From: Rallus limicola
Taxonomy: Eukaryota; Chordata; Aves; Gruiformes; Rallidae
Direction: 5' to 3'
Assembly: GCA_022605955.1 (NCBI GenBank)
Contig: JAKCOZ010000008.1
Location: forward strand, 26,413,083-26,477,082
Length of the DNA stretch: 64,000 nt
The translations under genes were made by a program, and so were the position numbers. The notes under the pieces are model-generated. The model saw only the letters and a program-made list of their open reading frames with translations. It did no database searches and was not told where the DNA came from. Below, one piece after another: positions 24,201-38,700 of this stretch; within the stretch, counting starts at the first letter, position 1, and each line of letters starts with the position of its first letter.

Positions 24201-27042
24201 ATGTCACAATACACCAGTTGTGTAATTGGCAATTATATTGCATTTATCTTTACCCCCAGTGCTGTGTTCACAGCTGTATAAATAACAGCCTGTCTCCCAT
24301 CCACAGCGGCTTCCATTTTGCATGGCCTTGCTGATGCTGTAGCAGAGGCAGCCCCAAAGCCTGAGCTTGGCTTTCAGAGCTGGCCTCCTCTGCCACACAA
24401 GTTTTAGGACCATTTTAACATGTGCTTCCAGCAAACCTCATCTCTACCACCGTGCAGAAGGAAGTGTTATGTGTTCTGGTGCAGCCAGTTTTGATTCCTC
24501 TTGTGAGGAGAAAGAATTTAACATGGCTGCCCTGAGACTGGCTGCAGCTTTATCAAGAGATTTCACTGTGGACTTAGACAACCTCGCTTGTAGCCATTGT
24601 ACTGTCAAACAGGTTTCCTTCCTCTTCTTCACAACACTTCTACATCACATCCTAGTTAGAGCTCTTACAGTGCTTCATGAATAATGCGGTAAGAGCCCCG
24701 CACACTTAAGGGATTTGGGAGGCATTACCTCAGTTTTTAAGAGGTGGAATATGAAGATCAGAGATTAACAGTGGCAAACCCAACGGGCAGGTATCCAAAC
24801 AGGAGTTTTCCTGTCTTGCTTCCCTTGGATCTAGAGTCCTTCTTGGCTTCCCAGCTGCTGCCAGCACAGCTCTCCCACTTCCGTCCCAGCACTACCCCAT
24901 CCTTTCTTGCCAGGGCAGCTTACAAATCTCATACCAGCACACACCTTGTGTTTTGCTTGAGGTCTGTAGGGATAAAACTGTGGTTTCCATTAGCCAGTAA
25001 CTAGGATGAGGACTTGGAACACCAGAAAATCTGAAAACAGAGGCATTGAACATCAAGATGCTCATTGCTATGAGAGAAACAACCTTTCACTTAATAAATG
25101 AGGCAGGATGTAAAGCATGTGAAAAGAAAATGAATGCTCAGAGCTAGGGCTCACCTGGGGAGGATGGAGACTCAGCACAGAAGCTCCTGGATTTCTAACA
25201 GGGGTCAATTAGGCATAAATGAGTGTAAGCATGGATGGAGCCTTTGGCAGTACTCTGTGCTAGCCTGTGGCAGCAGCCTCTGTCTCTGGGCATCAGCAGC
25301 TCCATGGGAGCAAGGCTGAGTCTTGTGCATCCCACTCTGTGGCTAGGGACCAAGCAAGATTTCTATTCCAAATTTTAAGCTGCTCCAGAAGACAACATGC
25401 TGCTGTGCTTCTCCCTGGGGAAGATGGGAAGCTACTGCTGAGATGTCTGTCATTTATAATAAAATTATTCTTTTCCGGAGAAAGTGAAGCCTTGCTGCAG
25501 GGGCACAGCAGCACCAGGATGCAGCACAGACAGCAAGAAGCTGACTGGTGAGTTTTTCCATGTGCAGAAGTGGCTTTAGAGGGACGAGAGAGCTGGAGGC
25601 TTTACATGAAAGACAGCAGTGATTCTGTCCTTCCCCAGCAGGCAGCTTAGAAAGCCCGAGCAGCACCTCCCACATCTCCATGTCCATCTCAGCTGGCATC
25701 TCTCACTGCAGGGGCAGATGAAAGCCCAGGCTGGCTCTAGGGAGCTCATCTCTAGAGCAGTACAGGGTGCCTGCCCATCCCATTCCCTGTGGTGGGGGAA
25801 AACAGGGTCCCCTCTACTTGGCTTCCGATGCCCAAGAAGGGCATTGCTGCTTCACATGGGCACACACGTGGGGAAGATGTGCACAGGGTGTATGTCTGTG
25901 GGTGGCAGGAACAAACTGTGGATGACTGGAGGAAGTGGGATGCCTGTGGCCAGCAGGAAATGCCTGGAAGGAAGCACACATCCTTGCCATAAACACTGAG
26001 GCAGGGGACTGCTGCAGGCCAGCACAGGCTGGGGCCCTGAATGCACCAGCAGTCCCACTCAAGTCACCGTGCACAGGGAACAGCACCAGGCAAACCACCA
26101 AGTCGCAGAATAAAAAACCCATAGAATTACAGTCTTAGCTTTCACAGCACCAAGCAGCTATGACAAACCCCAGATGATGTCTCTGTGGTGTGAAGGTGCC
26201 CCAGCAGGAACAGGCAGCAAGCAGCTCATGTGCTTGCTGACATCCTCCCTGCACTGGGAATTTTCCAATTCCAAAGTAGAAAAAACCCTTCAGAAAGCTC
26301 CACAAACCAAACCAACCAACCAGAGCTAGGCACTCAGCTACTTGGATGCTGCAGCTGGAAGCCCTAAGCCAGCACAGCTTTCCTTTGTGGTCAGCATGAA
26401 CAGGGAGAGAAGCAGGCAAGAGCCCCTGGATCCAGGTTGTCACTAGCCTGGACAGAAGAACCGTGCCATCACTAGATGAGCATCTGGCTGCTCCCCAAAG
26501 GCTTGGCTGGTAGCTGCTCCCCTTGCAGCATGGAGGCTGTGTGTAACGTCTCCCCCAGGATGGACACAGCCTTTGCCTGGTAGGCTCAGTAACCACAGAG
26601 TCAACGGGACTTTTGGCTACTGGTGAAGTATTAACCCAGGCTGGAAAGGAAGGCTGCCCCTCCAGCTCCCAACCGACACAGGACTAGATTTTCAAAAGCA
26701 CTGTGAGCACCACCCATGCTATATCCCAGGACAGCAGAACCCAGGTCAGGAGGTTTTGAGTGCTCAAGGGACTCACGTGAGAGACTCAACAGTCAACCAC
26801 CCCTTTGAAAAACCTTCATTCAGCCTCTTCCAGGCTTTGCCCTAGATCATCAACAATTTTTCACTATTAATGTTATTTTAGAGTAACCCACACTACAGCC
26901 TCTAAGGACCATATAAAAACATTTCATATGTTTTAACAGGTATCACTGTTTTTCTTCAAGTGCTACTGTCAACCTGTACTCAGGTCAAAGCATCTGTTCT
27001 TAATCAAACAATTTTGGTGTTTTGCTTTATCAGTAAGACTCA
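21266..27042. other. Intergenic DNA, no recognised feature
   Basis: Moderately GC-rich, unique-looking sequence. A TATA-like string (GTATAAATA) occurs near 24277 but no gene follows it. The open frames, such as 22337-22840 on the minus strand, have no recognisable domains. Confidence 0.6.
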
Positions 27043-27130
27043 AGAATCATAAAATGGATTGGGTTGGAAGGGGCCTTTGAAGGTCATCTAGTCCAACCCC
27101 CTTGCAGTAAACAGGGACATCTTTACTAGA
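27043..27130 (-). mobile_element. CR1 LINE 3'-end fragment
   Basis: Read on the minus strand, this matches the familiar 3' end of avian/reptilian CR1 elements. There is a gggacat block, then a gggggttgGACTAGATGACC block, then TCAAAGGCCCCTTCCAACCC, then the terminal ATTTTATGATTCT repeat unit at 27055-27043. Only about 90 bases are present, a severely 5'-truncated copy with no coding capacity. CR1 is the dominant retroposon of birds, and this is a main reason for calling the organism avian. Confidence 0.85.
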
Positions 27131-29420
27131 GAGCCATTTTTGGATGGATCAATTCCCTCACAAAGATTAGAGGCCAATAGTACAGGCTCAACACAAATGT
27201 CCTGTTCAATTATTTCTTACAAACGAGAGTACAAGCCCCAGGATTTAAACTTCTACCATAAAAGATCAAAAGGCTGAAGTCCCAATTAAGGAACTGTCCT
27301 ACTTCTTGAGTCACCACCTCTGTGCAAAGAGCCTACACAGTCCTTCCCAACTGTACATGTAGGTTTTGTTATTATTCTTTTAGGATGCAACTTGTAAACA
27401 AATGCCCAGGCTTTTTTTTTTTTTTTTTGGTGGAAAACCATTCTTACCTGCTTGAACTGCTAAGCAACTTGGGATGGCTTACAATGACTGGGGTCTACCA
27501 CCACTGTTTATTTTCACCAATCAGACTTAGCCCTCGAGTTGAACACACTTAGCAGTGTTTCAGCAGCACCCCTTTGGGGTATGAAACTCATTGTTTAAAA
27601 GATGAGTTTAACAGCTCAAACCAGAGCCCACAGTACTTATTGCCTTACCTGCTTAAAAGAGGTGGTGGCAAAAAAAGCTTAAAACTCGCTTCCTTTTCTC
27701 CACCCAGTCTTTCTGGGTCACACACATCATGCTCTCAGTGCTTTTTTTCTTCAAAGCAGGTTTCATTCAGGAATAAACCTAACCTACAGCATTTCAGAAA
27801 TGCTGAAAGAGAATGAAGCAGCATCTCTAGTTAATTTGATATCAAAGCAAACGCTGTAAGACTGAAGCAGGAGAGGCAAAGACATGCTGCGGCATGACTA
27901 AGCTCCAACGGGCTGCCTCTGAAGATGGAAGCTGGCCTGCACTGGACACTGGCTTGCAATCAAACCACTGAAACACGCTCTGTAAGAAGAGGTGAAGCTC
28001 ATTCCCTTCTAACCAAAGGAATAAGCAAAGGGAGGAAGAAGCAGCCACGCAAAAATAACTTCTCTCCATTTTGATCCCACTGATTAGACTTACTAAGCAA
28101 CTGATGTTCATACAAATTTTCTGATTAGTGCAAATTATATAGGACAGTCTATGAGCAGCACATACATAATTTATCTGATACTTTTGAGGAAGCAAGTACA
28201 TTAACAGTTCAGAAGAAACTGAACTCTCATGTCAGTAAGGATTTCTGTTTGAAAATGCATTTACAATAAAAACCAGAGGCACTAATAGCCAAGTCTCCCA
28301 TCTCTTTATGAATAATTTTAACACCTCTGCTCCCCGCTCAAACATTTCTGCTTGAATTCATCTTACAGTCTAACAAAAAGCAGATTCACTGGAAGGGTCT
28401 CTGTATTCCCAGAGAATCCAGAGCTCTGCATAGTAAAACATCAGTGGCTGCAGACAGTGCAACAGAAGGCTCCACAGGGAACACCTGGGACAAGAGATGG
28501 CTGCAGTACAGAAGCACAGTCCCACTTCACTGTTTCAGGACACTCCTTGACCAGCCTCTCAATCACACCTGTTAAACTCATTACAAACTTCCTCAGAAAA
28601 AAAGTGCAGCTTGTTCTTGACAGTGGCAAAACTGCATTAATGGGCAGATTACCCATTTTACCAAGAATTCGGTATATCCACTTACACCAACTAATGAGCA
28701 AGCTGCAGGCAGTTACATACCAAGAGCTGGTCAGTAAGCTGCATTCCACAAAGCAGCACCAGCTGCACAGTTACCAGATCTTATGCAGCTATGGTCATCA
28801 TTCAAGTCTACCACTAAAAAAAACCCTAGAAAAACACTTTCATATTAACCTGATAAGCATAGTTTAATAAAAATGGTTTCCTTTTACAGCATAAAGCTTA
28901 AGGAGCTTTAGTATCTTGAACATTTGACGCTACTTCAGTGCATATGCATCCCTTACAGAGAATGGCAGAATTGGCAAATGGCTTATTTCTGCTACTAATA
29001 AAACACACTTGTCTTTTCAGCTTCATTATTAGGTAGCTGAAGGAGTCACTTTGCCTTAGGCTTTTTTCTCCTCTCTAAAAATCAAGTGAAGAAAGTTGCC
29101 ACTATCACCACAGAAGCAATCAGGAAGCTAATTCACATTAGTTCAAAGCCAAAAATGTTTGAGATGGTTAAAAGGGGCTCTCCCAGGAGAGCTACAGTGC
29201 AGACTCAGCAATGCACCTCACCTGTTCAACGCATCTGGGATATTATGCAGAGCTGTGTATCAATTCTATAGAGAACTCAGGAATATTACCACCTTTTAAT
29301 TCCTCAGAGAGTAAACCAGAACAGAACATCTACACATCTATTTTTCCTCCGATTATTTAAAAGAAAAAATCTTAGCAATAGTGCTGATAACAGTTAGAAA
29401 ACCAGCAAACTTTGAGAGGC
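27131..29420. other. Intergenic DNA just downstream of NOP58
   Basis: AT-rich sequence with an 18-base T run at 27411-27428. I see no gene. The 171-codon plus-strand frame at 28352-28867 resembles no known protein and shows no splice context that would support it. Confidence 0.55.
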
Positions 29421-29702
29421 ATAAAATTTCCATAAAAATGTTTTTATTCCTTATCAGCAGAGACTGCATATGAAAAGAGGACTGATCATGAGCTTTTCAA
29501 CAAAAGAAACCGCCAAAACCCCAGCAATCCTTTTAAGTGAGACACTGGAGTATGCTATTGCAGGGCAGAAGACAGCTATCAAATCCACCTCCTTGCCCTC
29601 TTGCAACACAAGTTACAGGTTTCAGCAAGAGACTGAAGAAATGATGTCAAGAAATGCTACTCTGAAGCAGCTGTCCAAGGGCCGATGTTTCCCCCCTGCT
29701 CC
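29420..29702 (-). other. NOP58: NOP58 3' untranslated region
   Basis: This is the sequence following the NOP58 stop codon in the transcribed direction. It is short, about 280 bases, ending a little beyond the AATAAA signal at 29448-29443. The exact cleavage site is estimated at 15 to 25 bases beyond that signal. Confidence 0.7.
29443..29448 (-). terminator. NOP58: NOP58 polyadenylation signal
   Basis: A canonical AATAAA on the minus strand, about 255 bases after the NOP58 stop codon. It is the first such hexamer after the stop. An ATTAAA occurs further on, near 29295-29300, as a possible weaker alternative. Confidence 0.8.
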
Positions 29703-29759
29703 TCAGTCTTCATCCTCATCTTTAGTTTTCTTCTTTTTCTTCTTCTTTTTCTCTGCATT
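29703..29759 (-). CDS. NOP58: NOP58 coding exon 15 (last)
   Basis: Encodes NAEKK followed by a lysine block and TKDEDED, then TGA at 29705-29703. The acceptor is ..TTTGCAG before 29759. This is the basic/acidic C-terminal tail, residues 507-524. The tail is typical of NOP58 and is thought to serve nucleolar localisation. Confidence 0.92.
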   Translation of the reverse strand, partial: NAEKKKKKKKKTKDEDED

Positions 29760-32700
29760 CTGCAAACAAACAAACGTTGCTGTGAACAAGCCATAATGGA
29801 GAAGCAAAGCAACACATGTAGCTAGGCAACCAAGCTCACACTTAAAGCATCACAGCAGCTGCCATACTCAAAGCACAACCCAAGAGACAAACTCATCCTC
29901 TACCACTAACATACTCAAAGTTTACAGCACGGTGGGGCCGGTGGGCAAGGGAAGCTGTGTGTCTGCCATACAGCTCAGCATGGCGCTCAGACTGCTTCAG
30001 ACAGCATAGCTGCCCTAAACAGAAGGGAGAAAATTCAATCCCACACTAAGTAAAGGATTTCTAAACTGAACAACTAGTTCGGTTTGGTCTCATCCACTCT
30101 GTTGTAGCTTGGGGATATCAAATGATGCTTTATCAGTTCAGCAGCTATGGCCTCTGCTCCCTGTGAGTCCTGAACACCAGCCAGATGTCTGTGGATCAGC
30201 ACCAAGGGACACTCTCTCCGCTAGAAAAGATGTAGAAACAGAGGACACTAAAGGGGGGGGGGGGGGCTGGGCAAAGAGAAAAAGGTTAAGTGAATACTCC
30301 TGGTAAACCGAGACATTAGTCACAAGTTTCTCAAACCTTATTTTGCAGTGCAAATCTTCCTGGACATTAGTGACAGAAATCAAGAAACTAGAGCAAAACT
30401 GCCCTTGCATACCATGGGTTATACAGACAAGAATATTCTGCCCACCCCATATGCTTTAGAAAATCCACTCCTACAGTGGAACAGTTAGCTGTTGCAATTC
30501 TGCCTCACCTCAGTTACGGGAGATTCCTCATTCAGTACTTCTTCTTCAGCTTGCTTTTCCTTATCCTTTTTCTTTTTCTTCTTTTTGACAGGTTCATTAT
30601 CTTCTACAGCTGTCTCTTCTGCACCACAGGATTAAAAGTGAAAGGCAGGTTGTCAATTATTAGGGGTGTAAAAGGCAAAAGGAAAAGCTCTCTATGAGAT
30701 GAGAGGATGCAATCATGACAGGAAGAACTCCAAATACCAAACTGTTCCTTTCTTTACATCTTTCTACACCTATTTTCTCTCCACTTTGCCCTAACCTGCA
30801 TGACTACTCCCTGCTATCATCAAAATATACAGCTACCCAAGACACAAGTGACGATGTTCAGACAGCACTATTTGCATCTCCTGGAGCAAACACCACTCTA
30901 CACACTGCTCACAAAAGTTTAAAACAAGCTTATACATTTTCATTTGTCCAAATTATCTTTGAGTATTCCTTCTGAAAACAGACTCTCCAGAGTTAGGCAA
31001 GTATTTTCCCCAGCATCACGGGAGCAGTAGGAGGACTGTAACATCCACATCAGAAATGTCTCCAGCCAGCAGTAGCTTGTTGGCACCAGATTTCCCTGCC
31101 TTGATGGTGGAAATTTGCTAAGAAGCAGACCAGTTTTCTTAAATGTTTAGACTGGCAAACACAAAGATCTCTTAATGCTGAGCTAACATAAAGCATTTAA
31201 TGCAGAAGCAGAAACTGTTTCCTGTCCTGGAAGACAGGAATTGAATTATTTATATACGCTGAGATGAATGTTAACCCAAGGAAACATTTACTAATGCCTC
31301 CTCGCATTTAGTTTTCAGAACGATTCATCGACCCTGGCCTACCTAATTACAGAGGTAAAGGCACTAGGACTTACCACTCATTTTCTAGAATACAAACCAC
31401 AGTTTTAGGAATCTCTAGATAAAGAAGCCAAGCAGAAATCTTTACCGAGCTGACAGCCTAGGCAGTAGCCAGGCTGTTACTGGAGCATGGCCAAGCTACA
31501 TTTATTTGCACAACTGAGTCAGTGCTGGATACCAAGTTCCTTAGTACTTTGTACTCCTAAGTTCATGACATACCAACTATGGCCCTTCAGTAGCTACAAA
31601 ACCAAGATGCTAAAACCAGTGGTGTTTGTGGTGTGTACGTTTGCTACTGGAGGCATGACTCAAATTTTCTCACTGCATTCCCCCCAAAAGCCAAGGCAGT
31701 TTAATTCTGAAGCACACTTACCACTTAACAAGAAGTACAGAAACAAAGCCAGTGCAATTATAAAAAAAACCCCAAACACAGAACCTCCTAACATCTTGAT
31801 TGCACTTTGTCACAATTTTAGCTCCTCAAGGCAGCAGAAGGACTATGAGACAAAAAACACACTTCAATCTTTGCCTCTAACAAACTTCAGACAGAAAAAA
31901 GTTGGCTTCAGGGTAAAAAAAAATTCTAGATGCGTCTACAGGAAAATCCAGCCAGCTAACACATGCAGTTTTCTGACATTAAAAAAAATGCCAGAGGCAA
32001 AACAGAAAAGGATTCCAGATAAAGGAACCTGTAAATATAATTTACGTGGATTCTACCATACACATTCACAGTGAAAAGTGTGCAACCATAAGACATTCAA
32101 AACACTTGTAAAAATACATATCCTCACTGCCCTATGTATGAGACGGACATAAAAGTAGCTGAAAAATAAGCACAAACTACACTGAAGTCCAACAGGAGCA
32201 CATGCATCACATTTTGCTATGCAACACATTTTCACTCAGCTGGATTGGTAAACTATGCATTTTCAATCAAAATGTTGGGTGGTAACCTTTGAAAAGGAGC
32301 TTCTTATTATTACCCTATGTGTCATCAAGTCTGACACACCAGGCAGTGAAACCTGTCACAATTTACAACCACAGATGATGCCCTGTGCACTCACAGGCAC
32401 TGTCACTTCTCACAGCTAGCAGCAGGCGCCTTCCTGAAGATTTCAGTTGCTGCTTTCTAGCAAACCTCATCACACGACTTCACAGCAGACTGAGGGTAAA
32501 TGCTCCAGGGGTGCTGGTCTTTTCCCTCCAGGTGCAATACTTCTAAGCCACTTAAACCCAGTGGGGTTTCTTTGTGATACACAGCAGCTGACAAGCAAGC
32601 CAACATCTCTTACTGTGAAGCACCAAGAAAGCAGCATTGGGAAGTGCAGGTCGACTGATGGCCCTGTGCAGTGTTGGAGGTCACCAGCAGTAGTTCCACT

Positions 32701-35700
32701 TGCCCGTTTTCCAGGACTTCCTGCCTAGCTGTTGCATACCACCAGCCTGACACCCTCCCTCCTCCACACAACACTGGCAGGTACAGAATCAAGTCACACT
32801 GCCTATCAGTACAGACGCCGTGTCTGGATACTGTCCTCATACAAGGCTTTGTGTCTTGCAGGGTTCACTTCATTCATTTATGATGATAGTTATCTTCTCC
32901 AGAGAAACCTTTCCGAGTGACTGGCTGCTACTACATGCTTAAATCCAAGCTGAGCACTTCACTGGGGGTGCTGGCTAGCCCCATTGGTAGTATAAATTCT
33001 GTCTAGTCACATTCAAGTTCAAATACTGCAGTCACAAAAATACCTGTCGTATTGCCCCTTCTCCCACCATTAAAACTGGTTTTAAACAGAAACCTTAAGT
33101 TGATAACTTGTTTCAGGCACTATCCTTCCACTTGGTTTCTCTTTAAAGGTGGCCAGTTCCTGTCCAAATCCTGTCATACATGCACCCCAAACAGAGAGAG
33201 AAAACACCACACATTTACATTTCATGCTAGCACAGTTCAAAACACTCTCCCCCTTTACAACAAATATTAAAGTAACAGTCTGAAAAAACACTTTCCAGTG
33301 GCAGATTCCCAGCTTGTTCCTGTCCCTTACCTTCCTCTCACAATAAAAACTGGATCAAAGGTGATCTGGCTGAGAAATTCCTTTTCCCCCTGCACTGCTT
33401 TTCCACCACCCCCATTTATCACAGAGCAGCAAAACAGCATGGGAAAGGAGAAGGCAGAGACTTCTTTCACAATGCTATGTCTGGATGTGTAATCTCTGAC
33501 CAGGGAAGAACTCCACAGAGCACTGCATCAAAAGATACAGAGCCAAGAACAGCAGAAATTAAAGGCTCATCCATATTCAAGTGGGCATGCTACGTAACAT
33601 CCTAATGCTGGGGCCTTGTCTGCACTCCTCTGAATTACAGAGCTTACTGAACTACTGAAACTTCTGGGACCACCATCCCCTCAGCACACTGTGCAGTCAC
33701 ACCAACTACGCTGGAAAAGAGCAAGATCACCACCTGTCTCAGGGAAATCCATGTATTTGCTGGGGGTCAAGTACAAGAATTTGCAAACACAGTGGCAGTG
33801 CTGTTTTGTAGGGTTCAAGAGGACAGGCTGAAGGGATCAGTTCTGCTTGCAGGTGATATGAGATAAATAAGCCCTCTGAAAACATTTCTTCCATAGTTGA
33901 AAACAACTGGCACAGTTCTAATGCACAAAATCCCAAATACAACGATCCTGTTAGCGTGAAGGAAAGAGCAGGAACTATGAACCAGACACCTGAAGGATGC
34001 TCTATTTTTATTTTTCTTTTCAGGAAGAAAAGCAGCATATCTGAATCTCGCTCTTGAGGTTTTGGAAAGTTAAAAAAACACAACACAAACCTACCCCAGT
34101 TAAAAAAACCCCAAGCAAACAGCAAAAACAAAGCAAACAGCACAGATTACAGTAGTCCACAAGTATCCCAAACACTACCTAATGCTCAAATAGTTCTTGG
34201 TAGCTCAAGAATACCAGCTAAGCTCCATCCAATCCCTAAACCAGGGGGCATCAATGACCAATAAGGCAAATGAAGCAAACAAGCAGGTTCGCATTTAAAG
34301 CATGAACTGTTAAATGGTATCTCTATGAAGAGAAATCTCATACTGCAAAGGACCAGGCTGGAAATGAATGTAATATTCTACCTGAGAGATGTCAACATTT
34401 GCCTTGATAACAGAAGGGAAACCCAAGAGAACTGTTCTGAGACTAGAGAAAGGGAAGTTAGTTCAACAGATTATCAAAAGCAGTAGCTGTGAGAACACCC
34501 ACATTCTCCAAAAAGCAAGAGGCAAAGTTCAAGCCTCCAAAGTGCTCATGTGTCCTTGTCTCACTGTGATAAGTACAAGAGAACAAGCTGGGGCACAGAT
34601 ATCAGCTTTCTAGCACAAAGGATTGTCCCTCCAGTGTACCTTTAGTTCTCAGCTAAGTTAAAGTTCCTACAAGTTGCTCCATCTATGCACGCAGACACCA
34701 TGAACCAAATAGCACCTGGTTTGACCACACCTCTGCATCAGCTGAGCAGGAAGGTACAGAACCAGCATCAGCATCGTTACAGTGATACCCTAGAGCAGAG
34801 GAGCACAGAGAAGGGTAAAAAGGGAAGGCTCTGACAGCCCTCCCCTGCTGCAGGCAAGGGGAGCTGACAAATCTTGCTAGTAGTTCATGCCCAGATGTGA
34901 CTCAGGATCTCACAGAAGTGACCTAAAGTCACCTCCCTTTTCCTGTTTTCTTCAAAGTTACACACCATGTACCCACTGGTTGCCAGCTGTTGAGGGGTGC
35001 TGAACTACACAGTGAAGAGATGCTTCTTCTTAAACCATACATAATATGGAAACAGATTATATTGAAGTTGCAGTCAAAAATTTTTCTTCACAGTAACTTA
35101 TCAGAGAAGGAAAGAACAACTGTGGCCACAGTTCAGTTTTAGCTCTCCAAAGAATAACAATTGTTCATGTATTACGTAAGTTCAGGCTGAAATTTCCAAG
35201 TGTAATTTCACTTCAAATCCTGATGTTTGACGTTTCTATGTTGAAACACATCAGAAAGCATTTCTATACAAAATTTCTATACAAAAAGGTTTTGTTGTTT
35301 GGTTTTTTTTTAAGAAAATTGGGCAAGTTCTGGTTTTACAGAGAAGAGGTTTTTTGTCTTCAAGATACTGAGGCCCACTAAATACAAATATGCTGAGCAG
35401 TAAATTCTGCAAGAATAGCAATAGGGTTTTTTTGTTTTAAATTATCTTCTATGCTCACAACTGTTTAAAAGCAGATATTTAAAGCAGATGGACTGCAATT
35501 CGGTGTTTTAATACACCGTCAATCCCAAGAAGAATAACCAGGTATTGTGGTTGGCTGCAAGTGTTAAGCCCCACTGTATGATGCACACAGCAACATGCCA
35601 GCAGCAGTGATGCAGCAACTAACCTTTTATCTCTGCTCTGAACTTCTTTGCTTTCACAGCAACCCCTGTGGTGTCTTGGTCGTCCACCTCCTGAATCTTT

Positions 35701-38700
35701 CGTTTCTTTGAGACAGCAGGAAGCGTCGAGTCGCCAGATGGATCATACACTTTCACTTCACTGTGATGAAGAAAACAGGTCTGTTTAAGTAAGAGAAAGA
35801 GCTAGCCCCCAGGTATTATCCCTGCAGTTGAGTATGAACTTTCCAACAAAACCTTCCAAAAATATTGGCAAGTCAATCTTGCTCAGCTAACAAAGCATCT
35901 ACAGGCAGCGAGCTAGCCCCTTCTCAAATCCACCAATGGCTCATCAGCAATCACGACTGCAGGAGTTACCCCACAAAGCGCAACTGTCTGATCTGAACAG
36001 AAGATACTGGTTAAATAAGCTTGCTTCTGCTTTATATCTGTCTGAGGCTTTACAGAGCACTTAAAATTACCCATTAGATTGATCTCTCTGCTGCTGAAAG
36101 ACTGTCTATCATAGCTGCATAGTCACAAGCACGTAGCTCCACACAATTTCGTAAAGTCCATGTAAATGTATCCTAAGGGTAATATATATATATATATACA
36201 CATACACACACACTTCTAATCCACTATATATATATATATATATTTATTAGAAGTAGCCTTATTTTTGCCTTTTCTGTGCTGCCTCTCCACCGGTATGTTC
36301 ACAGGGCACAACTCAAGGCAGGGCAATGCTATGGCTCATCTCTATCACTTGGATCACTGACTTTATGGGATATGTAGATATCTAATCTGTGTCTGAAACT
36401 TTGTTCAGCTCCAACCTCCTCCACAGCCACCCTGTAACCTGGTGCTGTTTAGCTGGACCTTTCCAGGAGCAACTGAATCATCTAACAGCAATGATGCAAT
36501 TTCTTTTTTTACATATTCAGAGTAGAATTCCTACTGAAGGATAAAGAAGCGTTAGAGCTTTCAGTTATCCTGAACTATTCCTCCCAGCCACATACCAAGC
36601 ATCCAAACTCTTCTGCACCAGGAATATGAAGTAGCTACCTTGCACAGGTTACAAAAGCACCAGAAGTGACTAGGCTGGGAAGCACATGGTAATGCTATCA
36701 GTCAGCACCATCAATTCATCCTCCAAGCATTAGAAATTATTCTTACAGGTACAAACACTGCATATGGCTTTGCAGAAATTGGTTATGCAGCCTTTTGCAA
36801 ACACAGGGCTCTGCTTCAGTTAAACCCAGGCAAGAGCTCATTGGCCTCCTTGTCATTGTCAAAATAATACTGATAAAGAAAAGAATCAGTAAACAAACAT
36901 GCCAAGGGTAGGTAATGTATTCTCTCATCTTTTTTGGAAAGCATACCAAAATGTTTCACTTGAACCTCATCCCTAAACACTATGCCACAAACAACTTCTG
37001 AAGCATTACTTTGATGTTGACAATTCATACAGGATCCATAGTTCCACACCAGACGAAGAGATTCTTTCTGATCTCCTTAAAACACGAGTTTAGCCCTTCC
37101 AATAATCACCACAGAGCAGCAATCCTACCATTTTTGTACTGCAAAGACAATCTGACAGGGTCTGAGTCAGTTTCCCATTTAGGCAGCCAGACTAAAGCCA
37201 AGCAGCCAGCAGTTATCTTCCCTCTCTCCTCCAAGCCTAGACACATTTGCAAAGCATGTCTAAGAGAAGAAACATGTCCTGGCAGGATTTCATGACTCCA
37301 TTTCAGTAGGTCAAAAACCTGTACTCCTCAACACCCTCTCCCTTAAGCTACTGCCTCCTTACATGCTCTGATGCTTCATTTACTGACACCGCCTTTTGCA
37401 GAAGCTGCTCCAGAAATCTCAGCCATCACTACGGTTTGAAATGCCTAGCATATGGAAACAAAAGCTACAGCTAGGCTTGGGAAAGATGTTTGGGGACCAC
37501 AGATGGGTGCTATTTTATTTTTTCCCCCTCACATAACTCACACCCAGCACTGGTTTTGCTGAGCACTTGCCCTTTCTGCACTGAAGGTTCAGCAAAATAA
37601 GCAGGCCAAGCTAAGCAAGAAGCCTGCAACCAAATTAAGTGAAAAACCCAGATGTCACAGCTCAGACTAATAATAACCTGTTCCAATCTTTAAATCTTCA
37701 GCTGTCCCAGTTGCCGTTTACAGTGTCACTTCAGGCACCAGAAACCACACTAAATGTCCAGAGTACAGACCCTGCCTATTCTTAAGATACACATCACTCA
37801 TTACATATGGGACCTAAACAACCAGCTGAAGCTTTGCTCAAAACAAGCAGTGCTTTTTCTTAAGACTGAGAAGGTCTACAGGAAAGCTTCCATGTCAAAG
37901 AAGTTAATTCAAACCCTGATGCTCTCTTACTCATTCAGACTCGGATTAAATAAAGCTGCTACATGTTAACTTCACAAACTATTTCGCTTTTCAGGCTGAT
38001 GCTCATAGCATCTAAATATACTTATCTGATTATGTCAGTAATTTAGTACTGGAAAAATCAGGGCTGTTTCTCTAGTTCACTAGCTTTACCACAACAGTAG
38101 AACAAAGGAAAAAAATCAGAAAACGCCATTAGCAGTGGGGCTTGTCATCAAACTTTAAGAATACAGAAAATGTTTTCTCAATCTTGAGAAACTCAGCCCA
38201 CAACCAAAAAGCTGCTCAGAAATGAAAACATGGAGTGTTATTTATACTCAGTCAAGCATAAAGGAAAAAGATATTCACCTCTTGTTTTGATACTTGTCTG
38301 TCCTGGCCAAGGCTTTTCCAGTGCCACTTATTCTTCTTATCTACAAGAACAAAAATTAGGCATTAAAACCAAATCACTTATAATGAAGACAAGTCACAAC
38401 ACAAGTTCTACAGCTCCTGAAAGGAAATAAAAAATGGAAAGACAAACATGTACTATTGGTTAGCCTCTTGTGTATGTGTATGAGTTACAGATGGGAGCAG
38501 ATTGGTGATAGGGAGGTAACTGAGATGAGAAAGGCATGTGCCTTTTTAATACTGCTTTTCAAGAGCCTAATTCAATTAAAGGCCATCTTCAATTTAGTAC
38601 TGCATCAAATATACCACAGCCACATGACCTACATCATACCTCTGAATTCCCAAGACCAACTCAAATCTGTGTCATTTTCTTACTTCACAAGACTAACTAC

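Noticed and set aside
24270..24290. TATA-like string GTATAAATA as a promoter
   Set aside because: No gene, exon or supporting motif follows in either direction.
27411..27428. 18-base T run as the tail of a retroposed gene
   Set aside because: No gene-like sequence adjoins it and no target-site duplication was seen.
31487..32074. 195-codon plus-strand frame in NOP58 intron 13
   Set aside because: Antisense to the host gene, lysine-rich low-complexity composition, no known domain.
35879..35950. Box C/D-like pair with a TTGC/GCAA stem in NOP58 intron 12
   Set aside because: The C box lacks the leading purine, the stem is 4 bp, no rRNA complementarity was recognised and no human counterpart is known to me.
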